Positions 45,218 through 53,985 of a stretch of 64,000 nt of DNA are shown piece by piece. Position numbers and translations under genes: made by a program. Positions within the stretch are counted from its first letter, which is position 1. Each line of letters begins with the position of its first letter. The DNA lies in contig NZ_PGTB01000002.1 of NCBI RefSeq assembly GCF_002786325.1, forward strand, positions 159,178 through 223,177, written 5' to 3'. The DNA comes from Pseudooceanicola lipolyticus (lineage in GTDB: Bacteria; Pseudomonadota; Alphaproteobacteria; Rhodobacterales; Rhodobacteraceae). The notes beneath the pieces were generated by a model. It saw only the letters and a list, made by a program, of their open reading frames with translations. It was not told the DNA's origin and searched no databases.

Positions 45218-46372
45218 TCAGTCAGTGAACAGCGCCCGAGCAATCCCGTTCTTATGTATCTGGGTCGTTCCCCCGGTGATCGTCAGCATCCGCACATCCC
45301 TCACCATCCGCTCCAACGGAAGCGAACCGAAATAGCCGTAGCCACCGAACATCTGCATGGCGTCATGGGTGACGCGCTGTGCCATTTCGGTGGCCTGAAC
45401 CTTGGCGATCGAAGACAATGTTGGATCGGGCTGGCCGCGGTCGATCAGCGACAGCGCCGTATAACACAACGACCGCGCGGCCTCGATCTGCACCTTCATG
45501 TCCGACATCATCCATTGCAGCCCCTGCATCTCGGACAGCGCCTTGCCGAATTGCCGGCGGGTCTTCATGTAGTCGCGTGCAAGGTCGAACGCCCCCTCGG
45601 CGACACCAAGCGCCAGTATCCCCATGCCGACGCGCGTGGCGTTATAGACACCCAGCGGGCGGACAAAGCCGCTGGAGTTGCCGGCCAGCCCTTCGGTCAC
45701 GACGTTTTCGGACGGCACCCGCACATCGTCGAAATGGATCTCGCATTCGTTGCAGCCGCGCGCGCCCATCTTCTGTTCAAGAATATGGACCGAAACGCCG
45801 GGGCTTTTGCGGTGCACCAAAACGGTTCCGATGCCTCGCGCGCCTTTGCTTTCGCAGAACCGAGCATAGACCAGAAGGTAATCGGCCCTGTCGCCGAAAG
45901 TGGTAAAGATCTTGCCGCCGTTCAGCACAAACCCGTCCCCGTCCGGGCGCAGCGATGTCGTCACCGCGGTGGCGTCCGACCCGGCCTCGGGCTCGGACCA
46001 GGAGATCGCGCATTCGATCTCGCCCGCGGCGAAGCGGGGCAGGAAAGCCTGCTTCAACGCCTCGCTGCCGCAGGTGGCGATGATCCGGGGCGAGACGTTC
46101 TGATCGTGAACGATCAGCGCGGTATTGAAATCCACCTTGGCCAGTTCTTCGATCACGAGATAGCAATCCACCAGCGGCGTACCGCCACCGCCGTATTCTT
46201 CGGGAATGGTCATGCCCAGATAGCCAAGCGCGCCCAGGCGATGGTGGTTTTCCTCGGGGTAGATGCCGTCGCGGTCCCAGCGTGCGGCGCGGTCCCGGAA
46301 TTCCCCGAGCGCCAGTTTGCGCGCGGCATCCTTGAGAGCGACCTGTTCTGTCGTTAGCAACGAGGGATGCAT
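45218..46372 (-). CDS. acyl-CoA dehydrogenase without either classical catalytic Glu
   Basis: 384 residues. FAD motif SWSEPEAGSDATA near 125 is intact. C-terminus reads TITGGTTQIH (no EGT Glu), and helix G is VYNATRVGMG, so the IVD-type Glu is also missing. It may use another base, or be the partner subunit of the neighbouring ACAD at 46378, which has a helix-G Glu; five bases separate them. The start follows GGTAGGGCGG. Confidence 0.85.
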   Translation of the reverse strand: MHPSLLTTEQVALKDAARKLALGEFRDRAARWDRDGIYPEENHHRLGALGYLGMTIPEEYGGGGTPLVDCYLVIEELAKVDFNTALIVHDQNVSPRIIATCGSEALKQAFLPRFAAGEIECAISWSEPEAGSDATAVTTSLRPDGDGFVLNGGKIFTTFGDRADYLLVYARFCESKGARGIGTVLVHRKSPGVSVHILEQKMGARGCNECEIHFDDVRVPSENVVTEGLAGNSSGFVRPLGVYNATRVGMGILALGVAEGAFDLARDYMKTRRQFGKALSEMQGLQWMMSDMKVQIEAARSLCYTALSLIDRGQPDPTLSSIAKVQATEMAQRVTHDAMQMFGGYGYFGSLPLERMVRDVRMLTITGGTTQIHKNGIARALFTD

Positions 46373-46377
46373 CCGCC

Positions 46378-47553
46378 CTACCCCCGCCGCTGGTCGAAGC
46401 TGTGGCCGTAGACCATGGCGGCGATCGTATTGCGCAGGATTTCGACGGTGCCACCGCCAAGCGCGAAGCCGCGCGCGTCACGCACCATACGTTCCAGCGG
46501 GTATTCGCGCGTGTAACCATTGTGACCGTGGATCTGCAGCGCTTCGTTCGTGACCCTCTGCGCCATTTCGTTGGCGTAAAGCTTGGCCATGGTCGCATCC
46601 ATCGGATCGGGAAAGCCGTTCGGCGCGGGGTTGGTCGCGGCCCGATAGACCATCAGACGCGCAGCATGGATCTGTGTGGCCATGTCGGCGATTTTCCATT
46701 GCAGGCCCTGGAATTCCTTGATCGGGCGCCCGAACTGATGGCGAATCTCGGAATACGACTTTGCAGCATCGAAAGCGCCCTGCGCCAGCCCCACGCACAT
46801 CGCTGCGTTGCCCACCCGCTCGGGTCCGAAACTGCTCATCAACAGCGCGAAGGAGCGCGAGCTTTCCGGGTCCCCTTCGACCAGCACATCCTCGGGACCG
46901 GCCTTGTAGTTTTCAAGGATAATCTCGGCCTCGGTCAGCCCCCGGCCACCCATCTTCAGCGATATGTGGCCGATCCGCGCGCCCGGCTTCTTCAGATCGA
47001 CGACAAAGGCACCAATCCCCTTCGCCCCGCTGGCCTTGCCGAAACGGCAGAAGACCAGCGCATAATCGGCCACATGGGCGCCCGTGGACCAGCATTTGTT
47101 GCCATTCAGCACCCATCCGTCGCCGTCCCTTGTGGCCGTGGTGCGCAGGTCTGTCACCGCCGACCCCGCCTCTGGCTCGCTGATGGCGATTGCGATGAAT
47201 TTCTTGCCGGCCGCCATGTCTGGCAGGAACCGCTTTTTCTGCTCGTCGCTGCCCAGAACGCTGATTGCCCGGGATGGGCCGTTCAGGTAGAGTTGCGAGA
47301 CCAGCGCCGTGTTGAAACAGACCCGCGCCATTTCTTCCAGAAACACCGTGCCCTGGATCACTGGCGCGCCGGAGCCGCCGTATTCTTCAGGGATGAACAT
47401 TCCCAGATAGCCAAGTTCGGCCAGCTTGTCGCGGTTCGCGGCTGGAAACTCTTCGGCTTCGTCCCAATGGGCGGCCCTGGGAGCAAACTCGCGCTCAGCC
47501 AGCTTGCGTGCCTCGTTGCGAAAATCCTCCAATTCCGGATCGAGCTTGAACAT
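46378..47553 (-). CDS. acyl-CoA dehydrogenase (helix-G Glu type)
   Basis: 391 residues. FAD motif AISEPEAGSAVTD near 130, in which the usual Asp of GSD is Ala. C-terminal LGGGTVEILRN (Gly for Glu), helix G FGPERVGNAA with Glu. One base after the CaiB stop and five bases before the next ACAD, forming the third adjacent ACAD pair. ATG after AAAGGACACC. Confidence 0.88.
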   Translation of the reverse strand: MFKLDPELEDFRNEARKLAEREFAPRAAHWDEAEEFPAANRDKLAELGYLGMFIPEEYGGSGAPVIQGTVFLEEMARVCFNTALVSQLYLNGPSRAISVLGSDEQKKRFLPDMAAGKKFIAIAISEPEAGSAVTDLRTTATRDGDGWVLNGNKCWSTGAHVADYALVFCRFGKASGAKGIGAFVVDLKKPGARIGHISLKMGGRGLTEAEIILENYKAGPEDVLVEGDPESSRSFALLMSSFGPERVGNAAMCVGLAQGAFDAAKSYSEIRHQFGRPIKEFQGLQWKIADMATQIHAARLMVYRAATNPAPNGFPDPMDATMAKLYANEMAQRVTNEALQIHGHNGYTREYPLERMVRDARGFALGGGTVEILRNTIAAMVYGHSFDQRRG

Positions 47554-47554
47554 G

Positions 47555-48745
47555 TCAGTAGGTGTCCTTTGATTGAGCAGAGGGCAGGTCCTGTTCCAGC
47601 GCGGCCAGGATGCGCGCCGTATCGGCGCCTACGGTTGGTGCGGGGATAGGGGCGACCTGTGGGTGAGCCGCGAAACGCATCGGCAGCCCTGGAACAGGGA
47701 CCGTGCCCAGGTCTGGATGCGGAAGGTCATGGATCATGCCGCGGGCGCGCATGTCATCGTCCGACACCACCTCAGCGAGCGTGCGCACCGGGGCGCCCGG
47801 CACATGTGCGCTGCTCAGGGCCGCGAAAATCTCGGCGCGGGTCTGACTTGAGGTCCACGCCGTCACCCAGCCATCGACTTGGGCACGCCGCGCGCAGCGC
47901 GCGGGTCCCGCGGCCAGTTCGGGATCTTCGGCCAGATCAGGGCGACCCATGGCCCGGGTCAGCTGCTGCCAGTGGCGATCATTCAGGCACATGATGGCCA
48001 CCTGCCCGTCGCGCGCCGGAAACAGGTCGTAGGGTGCGACCTTGAGCACGGCCTGACTGTTGCCGGCCCGGTCGGCGAACCCGTCAGGCGCCAGCAGATA
48101 GCTTGCGATATTCGACGCCAGCGCGTGGTGCGTGACGTCCTGCATCGCGATCTGGACAAAGTCCCCGCGCCCTGTCGCGCCGCGCGCATGCAACGCCGCC
48201 ATAATGCCACCAAAAAGGTGGATACCGCCCAGAAAATCGGTGATCGCTGCGCCGCATTTCACCGGCGGACCATCGGGAAACCCGGTCACCGACATCAGCC
48301 CGGTCAGGGCCTGAATAGGAAAATCCATCGCCGGCGCATCGCGATAGACGGAATCGGCCGCGTAACCCTTTCCTGACCCCATGACCAGGCGCGGATTGCG
48401 GGCACAGAGTGTTTCCCACCCCAGCCCCAGTTTCTCCATCGTACCGGGACGGAAATTCTCGATTAGAACATCGGCCGAATCTGCCAGCGCCAGCAGGGCG
48501 CTGCGCCCGCCCTCGGACCCCAGATCAAGCGTCACGCTCTGTTTGCTGGAATTGAGCATCATCGCTGCGGGGTTCTCGCGCCCGCCCGCGATGCCGCGGA
48601 TACTGTCGCCGCCGGGCGGCTCGACCTTGATGACCTCGGCCCCCATGAGCGCGAACATCAGACCGCAATAGGGCCCAAGGTAGACCTGCCCGAGGTCGAT
48701 CACCCGAAGACCGGCCAGCGGGCCACAATCGGGCGCCGCGTTCAT
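47555..48745 (-). CDS. CaiB/BaiF family (class III) CoA-transferase
   Basis: 396 residues from ATG 48745; the frame is open further upstream but there it only shadows the crotonase gene. Signatures are LRVIDLGQVYLGPYCG, EVIKVEPPGGDSIR, and catalytic Asp in AAITDFLGGIH (about residue 165). ATGA overlap with the crotonase gene. Probably activates the operon's substrate by transferring CoA from an intermediate. Confidence 0.9.
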   Translation of the reverse strand: MNAAPDCGPLAGLRVIDLGQVYLGPYCGLMFALMGAEVIKVEPPGGDSIRGIAGGRENPAAMMLNSSKQSVTLDLGSEGGRSALLALADSADVLIENFRPGTMEKLGLGWETLCARNPRLVMGSGKGYAADSVYRDAPAMDFPIQALTGLMSVTGFPDGPPVKCGAAITDFLGGIHLFGGIMAALHARGATGRGDFVQIAMQDVTHHALASNIASYLLAPDGFADRAGNSQAVLKVAPYDLFPARDGQVAIMCLNDRHWQQLTRAMGRPDLAEDPELAAGPARCARRAQVDGWVTAWTSSQTRAEIFAALSSAHVPGAPVRTLAEVVSDDDMRARGMIHDLPHPDLGTVPVPGLPMRFAAHPQVAPIPAPTVGADTARILAALEQDLPSAQSKDTY

Positions 48746-49512
48746 GATCCGACAAAGCCCGGCGGGCGCTTTTCCTTGAAAGAGGCGACCGCCTCGCGGT
48801 GATCTGCGGTCTGCATGATATGGGCTTCGGCGGTTGCCTCGATCTCGAGATAGGTCGCGAAATCGCAATCCATGCCACGGTTCAGCATCGACTTGCCCAG
48901 CCCAAAGGCTCGGGTCGGCCCTTCGGCCAGACGCACGGCCAGCGCATCGGCCTCTGCGTCGAGCGCGTCTTCTTCGTGGATTGCGTGGACGATCCCAAGG
49001 TCGTGCGCCTCTTGGGCATCGATCACCTGGGCCGTCAGGAACATCGCCTTCGCCCGCTGCGTCCCGACCGTCCGCGCCAGCAAGTAAAGCCCGCCACCGT
49101 CGGGCACGATCGCCACGCGCGCATAGGCCTGGCAAAAGCGGGCCGAGGGCGCGGCCAGGATCACGTCAGCCAGAAGCGCAATGTTGAACCCCACGCCAAA
49201 GGCCGGCCCGGCAACCGCCGCGACGACCGGCTTTTCAAGATCATATAGCATCCGGGTTACGCGGTGCTGTTGTTTCATGCGGTCCCGCATGGCCACAGGC
49301 GAAGAACCGGCGAAGGTGCTGATATCGCCTCCGGCGCAAAACGCGCCCCCGGCACCCGTGATCAACAGCGCGCGCACGCGGTCATCGTCGCGCACCTGGG
49401 TGACGATGCGTTCCATCTCTTTGCGTGCGTCTTGATCAAGGGCATTCTTCTTCTCGGGAAAATCGAAAGTCATCCGACCAACGCTTTCCGAGCGGCTGTA
49501 GAGCAATGGCAC
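48742..49512 (-). CDS. crotonase-family protein (PaaG-type)
   Basis: 256 residues starting at GTG 49512, which follows GGGAGGAGG; this places the start 30 codons inside the open frame. AFCAGGDIS and GPAFGVGFNIAL form the oxyanion hole; ARVAIVPDGG replaces the hydratase Glu segment, as in the copy at 44413. First gene of a minus operon crotonase-CaiB-ACAD-ACAD-crotonase-TRAP. Divergent from the nitronate-monooxygenase-like gene with 223 bases between. Confidence 0.87.
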   Translation of the reverse strand: MPLLYSRSESVGRMTFDFPEKKNALDQDARKEMERIVTQVRDDDRVRALLITGAGGAFCAGGDISTFAGSSPVAMRDRMKQQHRVTRMLYDLEKPVVAAVAGPAFGVGFNIALLADVILAAPSARFCQAYARVAIVPDGGGLYLLARTVGTQRAKAMFLTAQVIDAQEAHDLGIVHAIHEEDALDAEADALAVRLAEGPTRAFGLGKSMLNRGMDCDFATYLEIEATAEAHIMQTADHREAVASFKEKRPPGFVGS

Positions 49513-49735
49513 CGCTTCCTCCTCCCAGGAATGGGCTAGCATGGAACACGATAGGAGTGGCATTGAGCGACGGGCAATAGTCCGGTGCGGAAAATCAGAC
49601 ATGTGTAAAATTCACCCGTTCTGTGTATTTCCTTGCGGTCTGCTGGCACGTTTTTTCGGCTTCCCTTCCCATGCGCGCCCGTCACGGCTACGGGCCTCGG
49701 CACCCCCTGTTGAAACAGCAAAGAAGAAATAGACA

Positions 49736-50701
49736 ATGTACTCCGACACCCCTCTCGGCCGCTTGCGCCTGCCTGTGATCTGCTCGCCCATGTTCCTGGT
49801 GTCCGGGCCGGATCTTGTCGTCGCCCAGTGCAAAGCCGGCGTCATCGGCAGCTTTCCGGCGCTGAACGCACGCGAGTCCGAAGGTGAACCGCCGCTGCTT
49901 GAAGCCTGGCTCAAGCGCATCACTGAAGAGCTTGACGCGCACAATCAGGCCAATCCCGATCGGCCCGCCGCGCCATTCGCGGTCAACCAGATCGTCCATC
50001 GATCGAATGATCGGATTGAGCGGGACGTCGAAATATGTGCGCGCTGGAAAGTGCCTGTCTGGATCACATCAATGGGCGCACGGGAAGACGTCAACCAGGC
50101 GGCACATGAGTGCGGCGGCACTGTACTGCACGATGTAATCAACAACAAATACGCCAGGAAAGCGATCGACAAGGGCGCCGACGGCCTGATCGCGGTCTGC
50201 GCCGGCGCTGGCGGCCACGCCGGGGCCTTGTCACCCTTTGCGCTGGTTCAGGAAATCCGGGAATGGTTCGATGGTCCGCTTGCCCTGTCCGGGTCCATCG
50301 CGACCGGGCGCTCAATTCTGGCGGCGCAGGCCATGGGTGCGGATTTTGGGTATATCGGATCCCCCTTCATTGCCATGACCGAGGCGGTCGCGTCGGAGGA
50401 GTACAAGCAAATGATCGTCGAAGGCGGGGCCGATGATATTGTCTATACCGACTATTTCAGCGGCGTGCATGCCAACTATCTGAAACCGTCGGTGCGGGCG
50501 GTCGGTCTCGATCCGGACAACCTGGCCGGGATCGGCAACAAACTCGATCTGGCCACCGGCGACATTCGCCCCAAGGCCTGGCGTGACATCTGGGGCAGCG
50601 GTCAGGGGATCGGAGCGGTGAAAGAGGTGATGACCACGGCGGACTACGTCGACCGTCTCGACCGGGAATACCAGGTCGCCAAAGATGCGCTCTGTTCCTG
50701 A
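49736..50701 (+). CDS. nitronate monooxygenase / 2-nitropropane dioxygenase-like flavoprotein
   Basis: 321 residues, FMN-binding TIM barrel. Recognisable blocks are LPVICSPMFLVSG at the N-terminus, CAGAGGHAG near 155 (the flavin/active-site His loop of the family), and LSGSIATGRSILAAQAMGAD near 185. Family members oxidise nitronates, but several relatives are enoyl reductases or quinone reductases. In a CoA pathway without nitro chemistry, an enoyl-reductase-like role is possible. Monocistronic, ends at a strong hairpin. Confidence 0.8.
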   Translation: MYSDTPLGRLRLPVICSPMFLVSGPDLVVAQCKAGVIGSFPALNARESEGEPPLLEAWLKRITEELDAHNQANPDRPAAPFAVNQIVHRSNDRIERDVEICARWKVPVWITSMGAREDVNQAAHECGGTVLHDVINNKYARKAIDKGADGLIAVCAGAGGHAGALSPFALVQEIREWFDGPLALSGSIATGRSILAAQAMGADFGYIGSPFIAMTEAVASEEYKQMIVEGGADDIVYTDYFSGVHANYLKPSVRAVGLDPDNLAGIGNKLDLATGDIRPKAWRDIWGSGQGIGAVKEVMTTADYVDRLDREYQVAKDALCS

Positions 50702-50708
50702 CGAAAGA

Positions 50709-50732
50709 GGGCGGCCGGTTGCCCGGCCGCCC
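50709..50732. terminator. hairpin between convergent genes
   Basis: GGGCGGCCGG TTGC CCGGCCGCCC, perfect 10-base arms, followed by ATCTGTTTCTG. It follows the flavoprotein gene and also the end of the minus-strand PaaK-like gene. Confidence 0.75.
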
Positions 50733-50772
50733 ATCTGTTTCTGCGGTTGTCGCGAATGATCGAGACCCGATC

Positions 50773-51969
50773 TTAGCGGTCCTTTTGGTTGACGATCAGT
50801 TCTGCATTTTCGGGTAGTTCCGAAACAATGTTCACTTCGTCGACACGAATTCGTGTATGCAGTTTGAAGTTTTTGGCGGCGGCTGCTTCCGCAGCAGAAG
50901 CGTCGGCACCGTCTTCCAGCACAAGCGAGAGGCGGATCATGTCGCGATCGTTCTCGCGCGTTACCACGGCCTGCGCGGCCTTTGCGCCCGGCGTGCCGAT
51001 GACAACTTCTTCAACCACGCGCGGATAAACGAAAATCTCGCGCACTTTGACCGCTGCCCCGACCCGTCCCTGCAATGCTGAAATCCGGCTGACGGTGCCA
51101 TCCGCGTTGCTTTCCAGGGCAAAGGCGCTGTCGCCGGTGCCGAACCGGATCATCGGCCAGGTGGCATCGCGCGCGGTCACGACAACCTCGCCCGGTTCGC
51201 CATGGGCGACCTGTTCGCCGCTGACCGGATCGCAGATCTGCACCACGCGGTCGGGATGAACCAGATAGCCTTCGCCGCCATCCTCATAGGCGACAAGGCC
51301 TAGATCGGCGGTGGCATAGGCGGCCCAGGTGGACACGCCGTATTCGGCCTCGATCCGGCGGCGCTTGGCCATCCAGTCGCCCATCTCACCGCCGAGGAAG
51401 GCTGTCTTCACCTTCCATGCGTCGCGGCCATAGGTTTCGATCACCTTGTCCGCCAGCGTCAGGAAAAACGCGGTCGAGGCGCAGATCGAAGTCACGCCGG
51501 TTTCGACGATGATCTGCGCCTGAAGCTCGGTATTGCCCACGCCGCCGGGAATCACCGTGGCACCTGCGGCCTGTGCCGCTTCGTCGAACAGCAAGCCTGC
51601 GGGCACAAGATGATACATCCAGGTGTTCAGGATGATATCCCCCGGCCCCACGCCTGCCGCCTTGAAAAGCAGGTCCAGGCCATGACCTCCCTCGCCCGAA
51701 AGGGCCGGCTCGAAAATTGGGCCAGGGGACACGTAGATCCGTCCAATATCCTTCAGATCCGAGGCAAGGAATCCGCCGAAAGGCGGGTTCTCGCGCTGGA
51801 TCTTCAGAAGCTCTTCTTTTTTCATCACTGGAAGTCGCGAGAGGTCCGCCACCGATGTGACGGCTGCCGGATCGAATCCGGCAGCCGTAAATCGCGATTT
51901 CAGGCCAGGAGCTTTTTCGGCCGCAGCGGCATAGGCTTGCGCTATATCTTTGTAGATATCATCAGACAT
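50773..51969 (-). CDS. PaaK-like AMP-binding protein with non-canonical P-loop
   Basis: 398 residues from ATG 51969, seven bases after AGGAGG (ATG 51975 is too close). Overall like phenylacetate-CoA ligase, including LPVMKKEELLKIQRE, the middle GATVIPGG...TELQ block and RFGTGDSAF followed by RVGAAVKVREIFVYP. Where PaaK has SSGTTGKP, it reads YVSPGPIFEPALSG, so the phosphate-binding loop is altered. It may be a divergent ligase subfamily or a CoA-ester-binding protein. Last gene of the operon beginning with the transglutaminase-like protein. Confidence 0.75.
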   Translation of the reverse strand: MSDDIYKDIAQAYAAAAEKAPGLKSRFTAAGFDPAAVTSVADLSRLPVMKKEELLKIQRENPPFGGFLASDLKDIGRIYVSPGPIFEPALSGEGGHGLDLLFKAAGVGPGDIILNTWMYHLVPAGLLFDEAAQAAGATVIPGGVGNTELQAQIIVETGVTSICASTAFFLTLADKVIETYGRDAWKVKTAFLGGEMGDWMAKRRRIEAEYGVSTWAAYATADLGLVAYEDGGEGYLVHPDRVVQICDPVSGEQVAHGEPGEVVVTARDATWPMIRFGTGDSAFALESNADGTVSRISALQGRVGAAVKVREIFVYPRVVEEVVIGTPGAKAAQAVVTRENDRDMIRLSLVLEDGADASAAEAAAAKNFKLHTRIRVDEVNIVSELPENAELIVNQKDR

Positions 51970-51996
51970 TTCCATGCCTCCTCGTCCAATCGGGCG

Positions 51997-52806
51997 TTAA
52001 AGCGGGCAGTCCTTGCGGAAGTTTGGCGCGCGCTTCTCGCGGTGCGACAACACACCTTCCTTGACGTCCTCGCTCATAAAACCAAGCATCTCCAGCGCGG
52101 TCGACGCATCAAAGATCGGCCCGGCCTGGCGCAGCCAGTTGTTCAGCGAATACTTGGTCCAGCGGATCGCGCTTTGCGAGCCGTTGGCCAGTTCGACAGC
52201 CGTGTCCAAAGCGATCTGCTGAAGCTCGTCATCCTCGACGCACATTGACACCAGACCGATGCGCTCGGCCTCTTCGCCCGACACCGGCTTGCAGGTCATC
52301 AGATAGTATTTCGCCTTGGCCATCGAGGTCAGCAGCGGCCAGATAATCGCCGCGACATCGCCAGCGGCAACGCCCAGACGCGGATGACCATCGACAATCT
52401 TTGCCCGTTTCCCGGCGATCGAGATGTCGGCCAGGATGGCAACCACAAGGCCCGCGCCTGCCGCAGGGCCATTGATCGCGGAAATGATCGGCTTGTTGCA
52501 GTTGATGATGTTGTAGACGAGATCCTTGGCTTCTTTCCACGTCTTCATGATCTCGTGCGAGTCGCCGATCATCTTCTCAATCAGGCTGAAATCGCCGCCC
52601 GCCGAAAACGCCTTGCCCGCGCCGGTCACGATGACCGCGTTGATGTCGGGGTCGCGGTCGATGTCGATCCACATGTCCGTCATCTGGGTGTGGGTTTCGG
52701 CATCGACCGAGTTGAATGTCTCGGGCCGGTCGAACGTGATGCGCAGGACGCGATCCGCCGGGTAGTCAAATTTCAGTTTGTCGTACTTTGCGTAACGCTC
52801 CGACAT
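51997..52806 (-). CDS. crotonase-family enoyl-CoA hydratase-like protein
   Basis: 269 residues. Oxyanion-hole segments AFSAGGDFS (about 65) and GPAAGAGLVVAI. The catalytic segment reads GHPRLGVAAGDVAAIIW, without the two hydratase Glu in their usual places, so it may be a divergent hydratase, isomerase or hydrolase. ATG after GAGGAGGAAAAG. Sits between the fourth ACAD pair and the PaaK-like gene. Confidence 0.85.
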   Translation of the reverse strand: MSERYAKYDKLKFDYPADRVLRITFDRPETFNSVDAETHTQMTDMWIDIDRDPDINAVIVTGAGKAFSAGGDFSLIEKMIGDSHEIMKTWKEAKDLVYNIINCNKPIISAINGPAAGAGLVVAILADISIAGKRAKIVDGHPRLGVAAGDVAAIIWPLLTSMAKAKYYLMTCKPVSGEEAERIGLVSMCVEDDELQQIALDTAVELANGSQSAIRWTKYSLNNWLRQAGPIFDASTALEMLGFMSEDVKEGVLSHREKRAPNFRKDCPL

Positions 52807-52833
52807 AGGTCTTTTCCTCCTCAGGGTATGGGT

Positions 52834-53985
52834 TCAGCCAGGCAGTCCCAGGACGGCCTTGGACAGGATGTTTCTTTGGATTTCGTTCGATCCACCGTAG
52901 ATCGTGGTAGGTCTGGCCTTGTAGAAGCTCGACAAAACGTCGACGCTAACATTGCCAACCTGAAGCGGCCCGATGGAGCCGCCATCGGGACCGGCTGCTT
53001 CGATCATCAGCTCGGTGATGCGCTGGAAGCATTCAGTCACCCAGATCTTCAGCATGGACACATCCGCACCGAGCGTCTCGCCACGTTTGAGCTGATCTGC
53101 AAAACGGGCATAAAGCGCGGCATGATCTTCCACATCCAGTGCCGCTTGGGCAAAGCGGTCACGGAACACCGGATCGTCAAACGCGCCACGGCCACGGGCA
53201 AAGCTTTCAAGCTGTCCCAGAGCGTTCTGGGCCAGACTTGGCGAGCCGATGAAGATGCGCTCGAAGCTCAAAAGCGCCTTGGCCATCGTCCAGCCCTTGT
53301 TCAGTTCGCCGACCAGGTTTTCCCGGGGAGTGCGGGCATTGTCGAAGAACACCTCGCAAAATTCGGTCTCACCCGAAAGGGTGGTGATCGTGCGCACCTC
53401 GATCCCCGGCTGATCCATCGGAGCAAGAAGGAAACTGATGCCCTGCTGTTTCTTCGGCGCATCGGGATCGGTGCGCACCAGCATGAAGATGTGCGTGGCA
53501 TCATGCGCCATCGTCGTCCAGATCTTCTGGCCGTTAATGACGAAATCGTCGCCGTCAATTTCCGCGCGTGTGCGCAGGTTCGCCAGATCGGACCCGGCGC
53601 CGGGTTCCGAATAGCCCTGACACCAGATATCTTCGCAACTCAGGATACGCGGCAGCCAGTAATCTTTTTGTTCCTGGGTGCCGAATTTGATGATCAGCGG
53701 CCCGACCATCTGCACGCCCATGTCGCGGCCGCGATTGACGCCCCAGCGCTGCTGCTCTTCGTAAAAGATCAGCAACTTGGCGGCGTTCAGCCCCATACCG
53801 CCGAATTCAGCGGGCCAGGCTGGCGCGACCCAGCCCTTGGCGTGAAGCTTGCGGTGCCAATGTTCGATCTCGGCGAACTTCGGTCGGTGCGGCAGGTGAC
53901 GCAGCTCCTCGGGATATTCCGCCTCGAAGAACTGGCGCACTTCTTTGCGGAACTCTGCATCGGTCATAGCGTTCCAGTCGGTCAT
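52834..53985 (-). CDS. acyl-CoA dehydrogenase, catalytic-type subunit of a pair
   Basis: 383 residues from ATG 53985, which overlaps the preceding ACAD stop by 4 bases. FAD motif YSEPGAGSDLANL near 125; C-terminal TIYGGSNEIQRNI (Gly for Glu); helix G LLSFERIFIG with Glu. It resembles the FadE-type enzymes of steroid side-chain catabolism. Likely alpha2beta2 with the next upstream gene. Confidence 0.88.
   Translation of the reverse strand: MTDWNAMTDAEFRKEVRQFFEAEYPEELRHLPHRPKFAEIEHWHRKLHAKGWVAPAWPAEFGGMGLNAAKLLIFYEEQQRWGVNRGRDMGVQMVGPLIIKFGTQEQKDYWLPRILSCEDIWCQGYSEPGAGSDLANLRTRAEIDGDDFVINGQKIWTTMAHDATHIFMLVRTDPDAPKKQQGISFLLAPMDQPGIEVRTITTLSGETEFCEVFFDNARTPRENLVGELNKGWTMAKALLSFERIFIGSPSLAQNALGQLESFARGRGAFDDPVFRDRFAQAALDVEDHAALYARFADQLKRGETLGADVSMLKIWVTECFQRITELMIEAAGPDGGSIGPLQVGNVSVDVLSSFYKARPTTIYGGSNEIQRNILSKAVLGLPG

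Noticed and set aside
44852-46357. Plus-strand open frame of 501 codons
   Set aside because: Antisense across a crotonase and an ACAD gene; spans their intergenic gap without any recognisable product.
46402-47649. Plus-strand open frame of 415 codons
   Set aside because: Antisense to the ACAD at 46378; no domain.
49708-49720. CTGTTGAAACAG inverted repeat before the flavoprotein gene
   Set aside because: Only five-base arms and no second copy; too weak to call an operator.
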